A stretch of DNA of 64,000 nucleotides from Epiperipatus broadwayi (GCA_028023455.1 JAQFVV010000001.1:22277401-22341400); one strand, 5' to 3'; counted from the stretch's first letter, positions 10,924-24,533 are shown. Notes: generated by a model from the letters alone, not told the origin. Translations and numbers: made by a program.

Positions 10924-10990
10924 TTAAGGATTTTGGTAAAAATTTTGGATTTTATCTAGTATTGTTTTATGGTTTTGCATTATATGTTAT

Positions 10991-12250
10991 TAAGTATTCT
11001 TATATAAATAATATTTGAAGTTAATCTTAAATAGCTACGTGAAAACATTAGTAAAAAGATAAACAATATATAGGATATAGAAGGGGGGGTGTCATAGAAT
11101 ACAGTATATATATTATGTTTATTTTATTTTATAAATATAAGAATAGCATTTATTAATTTTTAAAACAAAAGACCGCGTGTTTAAAAGTAAAAAATATTTT
11201 GCTTACAGACTTCTAAAAAATAATTTTTTGTAATGCTTAAGCTTTCTGAATTTTTTATCTTTTGTCCATTGTTCTTTTTTTTTTTTTTTTTTGCTGTATT
11301 GTTTATAAAATTCAGTTTTTTTTTGGTACTTTTTCAATAGCATAAATATATTAAATCCACAAGTGTGTCTGAATGAATGATTGTAAGATTATTTCGCAAA
11401 AATGATTTCGCTGAACAAAAATATATATATTAAAGGGAAAAAAGTATTTTAAGGATTTAAAATTTGTGCGAGTGCGTTTTTTAATCGATAATCTTTTCTT
11501 ACTCACTTTTTATTAATAAGTTTGAGTGAGTTATTCTATGAAATGAGTAATTTTTGAAGTAATATTAGTGATGTAATGATGTGAAATTTTATTTTAGATA
11601 TTGATTAAATGAAATAGATTGGTAGGCTGCATTTAACAATATGAAAAATTTAACATTATATTTAATATTTATATATAAACACGTAATTACATTTGTTTTT
11701 CACTATTTCGATGAAAATGTACTGATTTTTTTTTTTAATCTAAAATATTTTAAATAGCACGATGAATAATTTTGAAATTTAACAAAAAATCTAACTAAAT
11801 TAATAATAATAAAAAATATTTTGAAAATTTTCTTTTATTTAATGCGTTAGAATATTTAAACGATGGAATACTGGCATCCCTGAATTTAGAATGGCTTAAT
11901 CTAACAATCATAACGAGGCTTGAGTCATGAAGATTTAAAGGCTCGAGCTACCAATATTAATCGCCGGCTTCTTTTATTCTTTATTTTAAAAATGCCCCAA
12001 AATTTTTATTGCTAATGATATTTCAGCATCTTAGCTAGTAATCAAAAATTGGGTACGTGTATTTTTATATATGTATTGCTATATGTACATTTTCATCAAT
12101 ATTTTATTATTTTATTACATTATTTCCACAAAGATGTTGATTTCCATTGAACGTTATTATGAAAAAAAAAAGAACACTCCCTGTTTACTTTTTACCATGT
12201 GTAACAAAAAAATGAATCCTATAGTATAATTTTTTGTATAGTATTAAAAT
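10991..12250. other. Upstream region of the doublecortin-family exon
   Basis: AT-rich with long T and A runs and no transposon signature. A less AT-rich patch at about 11870-11975 could be an untranslated exon or part of a promoter, but no splice-site pair or TATA element argues for it specifically. Confidence 0.35.
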
Positions 12251-12321
12251 TAATTTTTAATATATTGATAGTTCATTTAATTATTTTATTTCAATGTTTT
12301 TATTTAAGGTTTCGGCTCAAT

Positions 12322-13011
12322 ATGGCGGCAAACGGAGTCTCGGAACATTTTTCTGACGAGCGACGGGAGCGAAATGCTCCTCGGACCCGTAGTGGTAGAT
12401 CGAGCCCATCTCATAGTGCTCACGGTGCGCTAATTCGATCAAGTCTTCGAAAACTGAGTGCTGAGAAAAAAGCGAAGAAAATTCGTTTTTTTAGGAATGG
12501 GGACCGGTATTTTAAGGGATTAGGATATGCTATATCATCAGAACGTTTTCGAACTTTTGAAGCCCTCTTGGAGGATTTAACCAGATCTCTAATTGATAAA
12601 GTTAGTTTACCTAATGGTGTTCGATATATCTTTACTCTTGACGGTATTAAAATAGCGTCGTTAGATGATTTGGAAGAAGGTAAAAGTTATGTATGTGCCT
12701 CAACTGATGCCTTTCGTAAAATAAATTATCATAAAATTGAAGTGCCACAATGGAACTTTGGTATGATTAAACATGAACAAGACATTAGTGTTTTAAAAAT
12801 GGACTCAATGAATCCCGATGGTCCCAAGGATTTTATTAGACCAAAACTTATAACGATAATTAGAAATGGAATTAAACCTAGAAAAGCAGTTCGAATGCTG
12901 TTAAATAAAAAAACTGCCCACTCTTTTGAACAAGTTCTTAATGATATGACAGAAGCAATTAAATTAGATACCGGAGCTGTGAGGAAGATATTTTCCATTG
13001 ATGGAAAACCG
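12322..13011 (+). CDS. Doublecortin-domain protein (DCLK/DCX type), first coding exon
   Basis: Encodes 230 residues that bind and stabilise microtubules in the family as known. A basic Ser/Arg-rich N-terminus carries SSPSHSAH, close to the SPTHSAH of vertebrate DCX/DCLK. Doublecortin domain 1 spans about residues 52-138 (KKIRFFRNGDRYFKGLGYA, GVRYIFTLDG, LEEGKSYVC). Domain 2 begins near residue 172 (RPKLITIIRNG) and is cut at IDGKP by the exon end. The next bases are a good donor, G|GTAAGC, in phase 0, where the vertebrate protein continues VTCLHDFF. The ATG at 12322 is preferred because it begins the CpG-rich, conserved part; the frame is open upstream to 12265 but AT-rich there. Later exons, including any kinase domain, were not found in the window, so DCX-only versus DCLK kinase cannot be decided. 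Confidence 0.93.
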
Positions 13012-13017
13012 GTAAGC
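13012..13017 (+). other. Splice donor of the doublecortin exon
   Basis: GTAAGC follows the last codon (CCG) in phase 0. Downstream the frame soon meets a stop at about 13081, and the sequence turns AT-rich, as expected for intron. Confidence 0.8.
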
Positions 13018-15720
13018 TGCTTTTTTCATTTAATCTGTTATATTATTTTAAATATTTGTGTTATTTTCGCTTGTTTGTTATGATTAGTTTTAACTGTTAA
13101 TTGAATTTTTATTATCTGAAATGTGAGCTACTTATTTACGATGATTTTATATTTGTATATGTTCTTTGCCTAAATGCAGGAAGTATAAGTAGGCTAAAAT
13201 TTGATCATGATAGGAGGTAGTGTCTTATAGCTTACCACATAATTTATTTTATCATCACAATTTTAAAGCTATGTCATAAACTGTAACGATCATTTATTTA
13301 ATTACACTGTATTGCTTTTTCCAAGATTGTAAGTTTATCTGTTGCTTTCATTTAAAAAAATATATGAAAGTCAATCGTATTCTCGTTGTTTTGATTGTTA
13401 AAGATAGCTAAATTTTATTTTTAATCGGTATGTTTCACGCGAAAAAATTGTCATTTAAAAAAAAAAAAAAAATCAATATAAATAATGAAACTGCTACTAT
13501 GTGTTTCCGAATGTCTTTAATAATAAGTGCTAAGGAAAATTAAGTTGAAATATATAAATAATGAAATGTTTAAATTAAATGAACTTCATGTATATTATTG
13601 GCGCAGCTATTATGAAGCAAATTTCGTAATGCGTCTGAGCTTCTGAATGTTAGAAGCCCTTTTGGTACTTTAATATTAAAGTGACCTGCTATGAAATATC
13701 ATAGCCGTACTGGGTTGAGGTCGAGTTTCATCATAGCAGGTTTAATAATAAAGTACCACCCTTTTGTTTTATATACGTTTCAATAAAGTATTAAAGTATA
13801 TATTGAAGTTATTAAAAAGGATCTTTGATGTGTTTATAAACTGCATAATAATTGAAGAATAACAATTTTCAATAGAGAATTTTCGCTTTTAATACAAATT
13901 TGATAAATAACTGTAGTTAAGTTTAAATATATTTGAATGTCTGCCATAAACTTTATAAAGAAATTTAAAAAAATTAATTTTGACTGTATTAAATAAATAA
14001 GTGATAAGTAATTTTACAACTAATTACCAATAATAATGTTGATGTTTAATAGTGCTAACTTGCTATGTTAACACCTAAGCCTTTTTTAATTTGATAATAG
14101 GTTTGATGTAATAGCAAATTCAAATGACACATTTTTATTCTTTTAAAAAATTAAGACTTCTCCATCTTGTGTTAATACAATCCACTCTATATCTAATTGC
14201 TTATCTATGTATCTAAAAAAAAAAAGGGAAATGATATATAAATTTTAAATTAAAATCGATTGAAAGCTTAATTAGAACTAATTTACTGGTTAGGATTAAG
14301 AGAGAAATATATCATTAAGAAAAAAAAAGTTAAAAAAAAAAAGTCACAATTTAGAGCATTATAATTAAAGTTTTATAATCAAAGATAAAAACAAATATTA
14401 TGGAAAAATAAAACAAATCAACTAGTGATGTTATGTGGTGGATCATAAATTCTTCTATTATATCTTCAATAATTTTATTTTATAAATTGAATGAATAAAA
14501 TTCATATAATTTTTTAAATATTTCCTAATTCAATTCTAAGTTTCTAAGAGTTTCCTGTTTAAAGAATTCAGTGTGTTCATAAAATGAATTTTTGTATGGA
14601 ACTGAGAGAGTATGCACTCTTATGTTTTATTTATATAACCATGTGGAGCTACCAAAGCCATACTAAAAGTACTAAGTGATAAATGGAATATTTTCTCATT
14701 CTCATAAAAGGTGACATTCGGAAACTACTGACAATGTTAAATTTGATGCATACTTTTGCAATAATACAAAATATCGAATGCTGCTTGATTTTTATAAAAT
14801 AATAGGAAAATAAATACATAAATAATGAAAAAAAAAGTATTTTGCAATTAAAGATGAATGCATAATTCAGACAAATTTTTGTGTAGATGTTGTCAATCAA
14901 TCAGGGAGGATGCTGCAAGGTGACCAACTCCAATATTTATGCTGTGAACTGGAAGAAACCATGGCATTGAGTATATGGACCCTGGGTGTTTGACTTGAAA
15001 AGATAGCTTATATTTGCCATTCCTTCTATGTGGGCCATGATTGAATACTTGCTTGATCCAGTCATTCACTTATGACGCAATGCCAGGAGATTCATATTAT
15101 TAACTGAATTATGTCAATCTGGAAATCACATGTAGGCAATTGAACATGTTTGAACTGAAGTCAAATGCAAAATTCTGAAAAAGGTGGGAACACATCCTCT
15201 AAACTATTAATTTCATTTAGTTTACATGCTGAAAAATGTCACAGTAGAATGATAGGAGCAACCCAAATCTCTTTCTAACTTTCCTCATCATGCTATTTAT
15301 AATATTAAAAAAAAAGTTTTCTTTACCACTTTTTTTTTTGTTACTTTGTTTCAAACAAAAAACCATTGATTATATTGTTGGGATTCATTTTGTTGACATT
15401 TGTATATATTTAGTTTATTTTTATTGCCATTGTTTACTTAATTTTTTTTTTTTTAAAAGAGGAAGATAAACAAAAAAATAAAAAAAACAACTTTGTATTT
15501 CTTTATTTGTTAAAAATAAGTAACTTTTGCCATATGTATTTTAGTATTAGTTTGATAAAAATACACAAAATTTTATTTTCACTTTTTTTTCTTTTTTGGG
15601 AAACACAAAAAGAAAATCACATACTCCCATTAATTTTTTAGTAATCAGAAAATGTTCCATTTATAGATTAGTATTTTCAATATAGTTTCAGTGGTTCCAC
15701 AAGTTATGTAAATAAAATAG
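13018..15720. other. Probable intron sequence with one small hairpin element
   Basis: AT-rich sequence after the donor. No following doublecortin exon was recognised. A less AT-rich stretch at about 14900-15250 was examined in six frames and not recognised. The one structured item is the MITE-like hairpin at 13658-13765. Confidence 0.45.
13658..13765. mobile_element. Short MITE-like hairpin
   Basis: About 40-bp imperfect inverted arms share 'ggtactttaat/attaaagtacc' ends and 'acctgctatgaaa / tttcatcatagcaggt' inner parts. They surround about 30 bp that is richer in G+C. There is no coding capacity and no second copy in the window, so the class is unassigned. Confidence 0.6.
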
Positions 15721-15728
15721 AGTGCACA

Positions 15729-18700
15729 CAGAGCTGGATTCAGCTAGTGTAAGACCCAATTGAATATTTTTTTGCTGAGCCTTTCAAAATATGTCTCTAA
15801 CTTTTATAAATAAATACTCATTTTTTAACATAGAAAAATTATTAATTAAATAAATATAATTTAACCAAAGTATATATCATCTGTATTGAAACAATACAAA
15901 ATAATATATAAAAATATTTTCTAACTTTTTGCTGGAAGAAGATTTCTAAAATTGAATCAAAATCTAGCTACTATGCTTTTGATTTTCAATGGATAGGATT
16001 ACTAAACTGTTTAGACTATCTTGGGTTATAGTTGATCTTAAATATTTTTTTATTACTTTTAACCTAGAAAATGTTCTTTTTCCTGAAGCAACAGACAGTG
16101 ATAAAGAGATTAGGAAAAGCTATAGCTCTATTATATTTTCTACTAGAAATTGAAACATTTTAGAAGACTTTCTATAATATTCTAACAAAAGAATAATTTT
16201 TAGAACTTTCATTTTGTCACCAACATATTGCAATCTAAATTCATCTTTTTTTATAAAATCAGTAGTTGCCTTCTTGTGTAGTTTTAGTATTCACCAGAGC
16301 AATTTCTGTGCTGCATGCTTTTTTAGTTCATTTTTTCCCATTTTTGAAAATTCCCCTAAAATCTAAATAAATCCATATGATTTTTCAATTATTCAAATCA
16401 AGTTTGTAATGATTTGTTTTGTTTTATTCAGAACTACATTAAAAAAATTTACTTTGAACAATTCTGCAAAAATTAACAATTGGCTTACCATTGACTTCAT
16501 AACTAAAATATTTCTTTTCCTCAGCCTTCTATTTTGAAATTCTGGAATTATCTCCAAATCTTTTGCAAATGGATTTGCCTCAATTAATACATGCTTGAAC
16601 CCAGTATCCCTGTATTTGGTCAATCAACATAATAGATTTTTAAATGAAGACAGTGTTACAGAAATTTATTGATTCACTTCGAAGTTTTCTTGCTAGCAAA
16701 ATTTATCTGGAAAAATAAATCATACCAAAAAATGAAGGATAACATAAACGTATAATCTTTTATTGAGTGTGCAAGTGATTCTGCATTACTTTTAAATTGA
16801 GGATCTTCTGATGTTTCTGATATTTCAAGAAGTGCATCATAGACTTCACTTACTTGATATTTTACCATTTCAAATGCGACATTCCCATCTTGTATTATAA
16901 AGAGGCTTCATAGTAAGATCATAAAAATATTTATAGAAGATTGACCATCACTTTATGGATGATGATAATAAAATATAGATGTTGAAGCATCCCAAAGAAA
17001 GTTAACACATCAGAGCCAGTTTGAGCTGTATCTGCCAAAACAATATTATAATTATGACAAGTACAGGATGTAAAAAATGCTTTTGAATTTTCCCTTAAGA
17101 GTCTAACCTGAACTCCAGAAATTTTTTCCTTCATATTTGAACTATTATCATATTTTTGTCCCTGATATTATTAATATTTAATTCTAAAGAATTAATTGCT
17201 TGCTTCAGCAGACATATATAAGTTTACTCTAGAACATATTTCTACATTTATAAATTTAATAAACTCTTCATAAACAATATTTGAATCATATTTTTTTTAC
17301 CATAAGAGACATATCTGAGTATAAGAGACATTTGTTCTTGGAGGCTGATATTTGGAGTATAATTAAGAAAATACAGCAAAATACTTAGCTGATTTTATTC
17401 GATTTATAATCTGATTCTGGATTTTATTTCCCATTAAATTCACTAACTCATTTGAATTATTTTGCTTAGATAATGTTCTCGACCTTCTTTACTGGCAATT
17501 CATCGAAGATGGTCTTGAGTTAGTGGATCAGATTTTTCCGAGAAGTTCAATAATTTCTGAAAAGTTTACATTATGTGGAATCACCTATGTTTTTGATAGA
17601 TTCTCAAAATGGCAAATTACATTCATCTAGAAATTATATTACTTATAATAATCTTTTAAAAACTTATCGTAATCACAATTTTCTTGATTCAGTAATTTCT
17701 GTTGTATTTTTCAACAGCTAAAGTCTTTTTGAAGTTCTTTTACATTTTAACAATGCAACCAAATGTGATGCTTTGATTTTTCAGATTCTGCCATGACTTG
17801 GACAAAGTAATCATTATATCTTCATAGAAAAGATGATAATAATAAAATATTTTATATTATCTAGGGATAATATATGATTTCAACATTTGGAAGTTTTTTT
17901 TAAAGGTACATTTTTGCAAAGTGAGTTCTATTATTTTGGCAGGAAATTCATCCACAAGAATTTTTGGTGTCTTTTTTCACTAAATAATCTTATTTGGTGG
18001 CTCATTCTCCCTAGCTGAGTAGCAGTATCATTTATTATATTTAGTAATTCATTAACTATTTCTTTATATATTTTTAGGCACACCACAAAGTGTGCCTTCA
18101 TGATTAATATCTATATCCATCTTACTATCCTGAACATATTTTCTAGAGACATTTTCATTCGTCTTCTTAAATTGCTTATTTCTGACTCTGTGTCATCATT
18201 GTGAACTTTTAAAAATTTGTGCCAAGTGCCTTTTTGCTTTTGAGCTGTGATATTTCTTTACTTCGCTTAATTTTCATTTGTATTGTTACTTTGGTATTTC
18301 TACTCAAATCTCTTCCTCCTTTTGAATTGGACATTCTATGAAAAAATTGTTACACTATTAAGATTTCTTTTTAAAGGTAAACAATAATTGAAAATAAATA
18401 TTTTTATATTGGTTTAAATGTTTGCATTAAAATAATCAAAATCATTTTCATAATTTTTTATTGAATTAAAAATATTGAAAAATTGCCACTATCAATGTAA
18501 ATTAGCTGTTTCTAATTTTATATTTTTAGAATTTTTAAGATTTTAAAGCAGTTAACTGAACAACTAAGACTTTTTTAAAAATATTTTATGTAAAAAAAAA
18601 AGAGCGATAATTTAGTATAGATAAATTTATTATATTGTTCATATAAAATAATTAAGTTATATTAAAATTTGTTACTTTTAATATAAAAATAATTCACACA

Positions 18701-19092
18701 TACATAAATAATTTAATTCACAATTTAGTGAAATAATTTATTTGGCCAATGTAATTTTTTTAAACCTAACACATGGCATACTTTTATCTTTTACAACTGA
18801 GCAAAAGATAATTTGCTATATGGATACTAAGTGCAGCAAGAGAGTTGGCAGAATCTGCTATTCAACTCTGTGCTATGATATAGATAACTGACAATAATAT
18901 AAAAATTAAAAAATTGTGAATATATATATAGGGTATTTCTGATTATTGTAATTCGTGAAATGAATTATATATTTTTTTAATATGATTTTTGATTACATAA
19001 ATTTTGATAGTAACAGGATTCCCTTCAAGCATGGAACCTGATTGGACATAATCAGTCCAATCTTATGTCCAATCGGCTCATATCCAGCCCTG
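15729..19092 (-). mobile_element. hAT DNA transposon (ZMYM1-like), complete ends
   Basis: Terminal inverted repeats CAGAGCTGGATTCAGC (left) and CAGGGCTGGATATGAGC (right, read on the minus strand) are flanked by an 8-bp target duplication, agtgcaca (15721-15728) and agtgcata (19093-19100), differing by one base. Length about 3.36 kb. An 8-bp duplication and CAG-starting ends are hAT hallmarks. The enclosed minus-strand transposase remnant supports this. Confidence 0.92.
15960..18335 (-). pseudogene. ZMYM1-like hAT transposase, decayed
   Basis: A plausible start MSNSKGGR lies near 18334. Recognisable pieces in order are: GQKYDNSSNMKEKISGVQ and FFTSCTCHNYNIVLAD (17150-16931, the RNase H-like region with the conserved cysteine/histidine stretch), FFGMLQHLY, SEVYDALLEISETSEDPQF with FWYDLFFQINFASK (16868-16674), RDTGFKHVLIEANPFAKDLEI (16623-16520), and the C-terminal dimerisation segment SLSVASGKRTFSRLKVIKKY (about 16130-16010). 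Many stops and frameshifts separate them, so it is inactive. The family is common in animal genomes as transposon and as domesticated ZMYM1. Confidence 0.88.
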
Positions 19093-19100
19093 AGTGCATA

Positions 19101-21008
19101 CTATTATATTGTATTTTTAGAATTTTTTTTTTTGTATGTTAATTAGTACTTTCACAAAGTAGTATATTTTTAAATACACCAATCTGCTGTTTTGATTAAA
19201 TATTTCATTTTTTCATTCATGATTGGAAGTATTTCATCATAAATAAATATTGAATTTGATTTCATTATATTGATATAATTTTTTTTGCAATTTTTTTAGT
19301 TTATATCCATTTAGATTTTATAACTACAATATTATTCTTAATTTTATCTAAAGATAAAAGTTGTCTAAATTGCATTCAAGAATCTTTTAATTTATTTTGA
19401 TAATTTTTAACTTTCTTTTATCCTATGTTATGATTAAGTATAGTTTTCAACACTATCTGAACTTATTTAATCCACAGAAGTTATTTTTATTGTGTAAATA
19501 TAAGAACGCTCTAACCAAAACAGTGAAAATGATTAGTCAAAAAATAATTGCTAAATTGAATGGAATTGTTGTGCTCAATCTAGGATTTAGGTATTTTAAA
19601 CAATTTGATTGTTTGAACTAAATATTTGACAAGCATGAAAAGACAAAAACAAGTACTTAGTTTTATAAATTTTAATATGTGTAAAGTATATAAATTGTAA
19701 ATAAAATATACATCCACCTATAGGATATTATTTCAAGTTTGAATCATTCTTCATCCACCTTGAAATAGTAATTGTATTCCCTGTGTTTTTATATTTTGGA
19801 TATCAAATGTTATTTAATTTAAATTCTTTTTCTATATTATGTTAATACTTTTATATAATTCTCTGTTAATTAAGTTTACTTTATAAAAAAATAGATATCA
19901 ATATTATTTTTTAATATTCTGATAGTATTTGTAATTATTCCAATTCAAAATTTAAAACAGAAATTATAAACTAATTCATGAACATTAATAATTGTTTACA
20001 ATATTGTTTTTTTTTATGAAAAATTTTAAAAATAAACTTTTACAATCAAGATAAATCAAGATTTGTTTTTATTTTAAATGATCACTAAGACACTTTTTAG
20101 TCTAAGCTTTTTTTAAAATATATATATATATACAACCCTCTTGAGCACTTCACTGAAAATTTCCTGAAGTGATATCAACAAATTTGAAATGCAGTTCACC
20201 AATACCTTTACAATAAACAAATGAGGGCACTACTCTGAAGTATTTCATGTCATTTTGCATTTTCATTGATTTCTAAAACTTACAAAATTTGAGGGAATTT
20301 CTTTGATAAAAGTATATTTTAGATTTCAAAATTTTACCTAAACAAACAGAGTTTCTAATTTAAATAAAAACATTTTAAAATGTGGTCATTTAACTTTACT
20401 TTGCAAAACATTTATTAAAAATAGATTAAATTTAGTTTCATTTAATTTTTAATTAGTAGAATGATTTTGTTTATAAAGATAAAATTGAAAATTGTGTTGC
20501 TGTTTTTTTTTTTTGCATTTGTCATTTTTATATATACGCACACACAGAGTGTAATGTGCAGTGAGAGGTACCATTTTGAATGTGAAATGATTTAAAATAC
20601 TTAAAAGTTTATCTTTTTCAAATTGTGTTTTAAAATATAATTGCCAGAATAATAAAATATGCTGATATAAAACAGTTTATTTTATTTGTATTGCTTAAAT
20701 TGGATAATTTCAGACTTGTGATAAAAATGTGTATATTTTGGATTTTTTCCTCAAAGTATTTTTTATGCTAAAAATATTTTTATAATTAAAAAGTTGCACA
20801 AAATTTTTTAACTTTGTGCTTTTGTTCATTATGATTTTTGAATATTAAACTTATTTGTTAAACAGTTATCTTTCTTTGATTGTATTTTATTTACAATTTT
20901 TTTTGTTTTGTTATAGTATTTTTTTGCAGTCTTTAATTTGGATAATCTAAATAGTTTTTTTTAATTCCTTGGCTTTTTGGTAAGTTCTATTTTATTATTT
21001 TGATAGTA
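19101..21008. other. AT-rich DNA without a recognisable feature
   Basis: Long T and A runs; a short open frame at 19397-19621 matches nothing I know and has no supporting splice or start context. No repeats shared with other parts of the window. Confidence 0.5.
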
Positions 21009-24000
21009 GAAAGTAGTTTGCTATTAACTGAAAGGAGACCCTTTGATTCCTCTTGGAGGCCTTAAAGGAACCGAGCAGGGCAAATTCCTAATGTCCACTC
21101 CATACGTTCTTGTCATTGCAGCTGTTATTACTATATGATTATTCATATAGTAAATGAACATGGATGGACTATTCACCAACACGCATTAGCCAGCGTGGTG
21201 AGTTTATTGGCTTTTTACGTCTGAGTTTAAGATCATGAAACATAGTGGTCTTTCTTCTCAGTTGCCTGATAAGGCAGAATGAATGTATGTGTAAATTATA
21301 AATATTTTTTCAATAGATATATAAAATCATGACAGTCAAAAATAAATCATGGCCCTTATTCACAGGAGGCTGTAAAATCACCAACCAAGGCAGCAGTTGG
21401 TGGCTGAAAATGGAGGGTACTAAGAATCCTCTGATTGTGGACCCAGGCTGCCATTTGATGATGACTTTTTATTGAGGTACTTACAGTCGCAAATCACTTT
21501 CAAGTGAAGCAAGATTGCAAGAATTAGAAGAACTTAATTGTCTAATATTAAATGGGGCATTATTGTACTTTGTGAAGATAGAAGAAAAGATGAGACAATT
21601 GATTTAAAAAGTGAACATGATTGTAATATAAAAGCACAAATATTGGAAATACAAGTGGAGTTTGGATTCATTCTAAATAAAAAGTGGAAGACCAACATTG
21701 TGGAGATTGATGGTGTATCGGACAGAATGGCAAGATTAGTTACACAACTTAATAGCAGATACCAAATGCAGATAATTCAGGTTTATGCCCCAACAAGTTC
21801 TCATAGTAATGAAGTAATAGAAGATTTTTATATGGATGTACAAAAGGCTTTTGATCAGATGAAACAACATTTTAAAAATGTTATGGAAGACTTTAATGCT
21901 AGAATTGGTAATTAAATGAAAGATGAAAGTACTGTAGATAATTTTGGTTATGGTAATAGAAATGAGAGATGACATAGACTTGTGGAGTTTGCAGTAAAAG
22001 AAAAACTTTATATTATGAATTCTTTTTTTGAGAAAAATATTAAAAGGAAATGGACATGGAAGGCATCCAAATGAAGGTGCAGCAGAATTGGATTATATTT
22101 TGACTAACAGAAATTGCATATTTCAAAATTGTAATACTCTTAATAAATTTAATACAAGAAGTGATCATCGATTAGTAAGATGTAAGATACATGTTAATGC
22201 AAAACCAGAGAGACAAAAATTATTAAGAAAAACAATATTTACAGTTGATAATTCCTAATCTTCAGAAACATTCTAATGTATTTAAATTAGAACTTACAAA
22301 TCAGTTTCAAGTATTAGTAGATTTTGAACATGATTCAGATTTGAATGAAATTAATAATGAAAATAACTGATACACTTTTAAAAACTGCAACATAGATAGC
22401 TGGTAGAACAAAGCAGCAATTGCCGGATAAAATTTCTACTGAGACTAGAGAATTTATGAAGAAAAGAAGGAATATGAAGATATACAAAAATGATGCATTA
22501 TCTCTAATTTTGTGAAATGGTGCGGAAACGAGTTGAAGATGATTTAAGAAAGTATAATTGTGAATTAGCAAGGAAAGCTGTAGAAGAGAATAAAAGTCTC
22601 AAGAGTGTAAGACAACATTTTGGTATTGGTAGGAAATTTATATCTGCAATAAGAAAAAAAAAAGGGAATTATTACTAAAAAGAGAGATGACTTCATAAAA
22701 TGGGTAGAAGACTTCTATCAAGAATTATATAGTAATAAAGAACAAGTACCTCCTATATCTATTATGTCTTCCAAATTGCCCAGAATTTTAAATAAAGTGA
22801 GACATGCAATGAAATTTATGAAGAAAGGAAAGGCTCCCGGTAATGATGGAATTGTAATTGATATATTAAAAGAAGCAGGTGAAAAAATAGAAATTTTTTT
22901 TGCAAAGTTAAATACTAAATGTCTAAATTATAAAGATGTCTCAGATGATTGGAAGAATGCAGTATTAAATTTTAAAAAGGTGATAAAGATATTAGAAATT
23001 ACAGACCTATCTGTCTTTTATCAGTTTTATACAAAATTTTTACCATTATAATTACAACTCTTCTACAGAGAACATTAGTTTTCCACCAACTAAGAAAACA
23101 AGCTGGATTTAAAAATGGTATGAGAAAAGTTATAGAAAGGACAAATGAATATGAGTTGCCATTATGCTTTGGATTTGAAGATTATGAAAAGGCATTTGAT
23201 TTTATAAATATTTCTTTAATGATTAAAACAGTGGATCATCAAGGTATAGATCCAGGATATTGTTATATTTTAAAGAATATTTATAAAAATGCAACAGCAA
23301 CAAATAGATTACACAATGATACTAGGAAAGTCAACATTGAGAAGGATGTAAGACAGGGTGACTCCATATCTCCAAAACTTTTAACAGCAGTGCTGCAAGA
23401 AGCATTTTGTGGATTAAAATGGGAAGCTAAAGCAGTGAAAGTAAGTGGAAATTATTTAAATCATTTAGATTTTGCAGATTATGTAATTGTTTTTGCAAAT
23501 AATGCTTTAGAGCTGCAGGAAATGTTGCAGGAGTTATCATTAGGACTAAGGATAAATGTTAAAAGGACTAAGGTAATGTTTAGTGAATTTTCTCAAAATA
23601 TGAAAATGAAGATTAATTATGATGAGTTAGAAGTTAACAGCTACAAATACCTTGGTCAGATTATTAATACAGATGGAAACATAATGGATGAAATTAATCA
23701 TAAAATTAAACTTGGTTGGAGTGCTTTTGGTAGAAATAACTTGATACTAAAAGAAAATATGCCTATGTATTTGAAAAGGAAGTGTTTTATTAAATATGTT
23801 TTACCAGTTCTTTCTTATGGATCTGAAACTTGGACATTTAATAGAATAGCAATACAGAGACTTCAGACCGCTCAAAGAACTATGAGAGATGCACGTTGGG
23901 AGTAAGAAGAAGAGATTGAAAATGCAATATATGGGTAAGAGAACAAACAGCCTGTTACTGACCTTATTGAACGGAGTTGGGCTGGACATATTGCTAGAAG

Positions 24001-24205
24001 AGATGATAAAGATGGACAATTGAAATCTTAAACTGGATTCTAAGAGATTGTAAAAGACTCAGAAAGAGACCATGTGAGATGGATGGATTGCACGGGTGAT
24101 GTGGAGAAGAGGAGCTAAAGATCGGAAAAGATGGATTGAACTTGGAGAGAGCTTCATTCTGCAGTGGATTGATAATGGTTGTTGTTGATGATGATGATGA
24201 TTGTA
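21009..24205 (+). mobile_element. RTE-type LINE, copy 1 (decayed)
   Basis: Begins 'gaaagtagtttgctattaac', matching the 5' ends of copies 2 (42379) and 3 (52541), and ends in a (TGA)n tract near 24185-24205. Short 3' tandem repeats rather than poly(A) are typical of RTE elements. Close to full length but full of stops. Confidence 0.88.
21340..24170 (+). pseudogene. RTE endonuclease-reverse transcriptase, copy 1
   Basis: One ORF in the ancestor (apurinic-type endonuclease, then reverse transcriptase). Endonuclease pieces at 21538-21915 end MEDFNARIGN (catalytic DFN) and a piece at 22028-22258 has SDHRL. RT pieces are at 22764-23051 (KGKAPGNDG) and 23120-23905 (FEDYEKAFDFI, RQGDSISPKL, and LDFADYVIVFAN, where the catalytic FADD is mutated to FADY). 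The C-terminal YGSETWTFNR segment follows. The lost second aspartate and many stops make it non-functional. Confidence 0.88.
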
Positions 24206-24533
24206 ATCCAATGGGCTAAGTCTCAAAAAAAATTTAGGCATAAAATTGTAAAGGGACAAAAAAAATAGCCCATCTTATCAAAAAATTGCTCTGTTTTGAT
24301 AAGTAGGCTATTGTCATTTTAAAAAAAAAAAGAAGATATTTTCATGATTTGATCAAGGAAAAGATGCAGATAATTTTGGATTTCAAATATTACGATTTTA
24401 TTAATTTTTAAGCAGGCTGATAACAATGAAAAATTTAGAATGAAATTTTATATTTTATTAAATGGACAGGAAAATAGTTTTAATACCTTGTTTTAAGTAT
24501 TATCTAGGAAATGGAATCAATAAAGAATATATT
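24206..24533. other. AT-rich spacer between RTE copy 1 and cluster B
   Basis: No frame or repeat recognised. Confidence 0.4.

Larger units (their letters stand above)
9466..10990 (+). mobile_element. PLE family 1, plus-strand arm (5'-truncated copy)
   Basis: Starts inside the RT region (LRCIFDFTGG near 9475) and runs through the endonuclease to the same 3' end as the minus arm ('tggttttgcattatat' near 10970). It is opposed to the longer copy at 6830-9465. Confidence 0.8.

Noticed and set aside
12729-12998. 89-codon minus-strand frame
   Set aside because: Lies antisense within the doublecortin exon, which has clear domain support on the plus strand.
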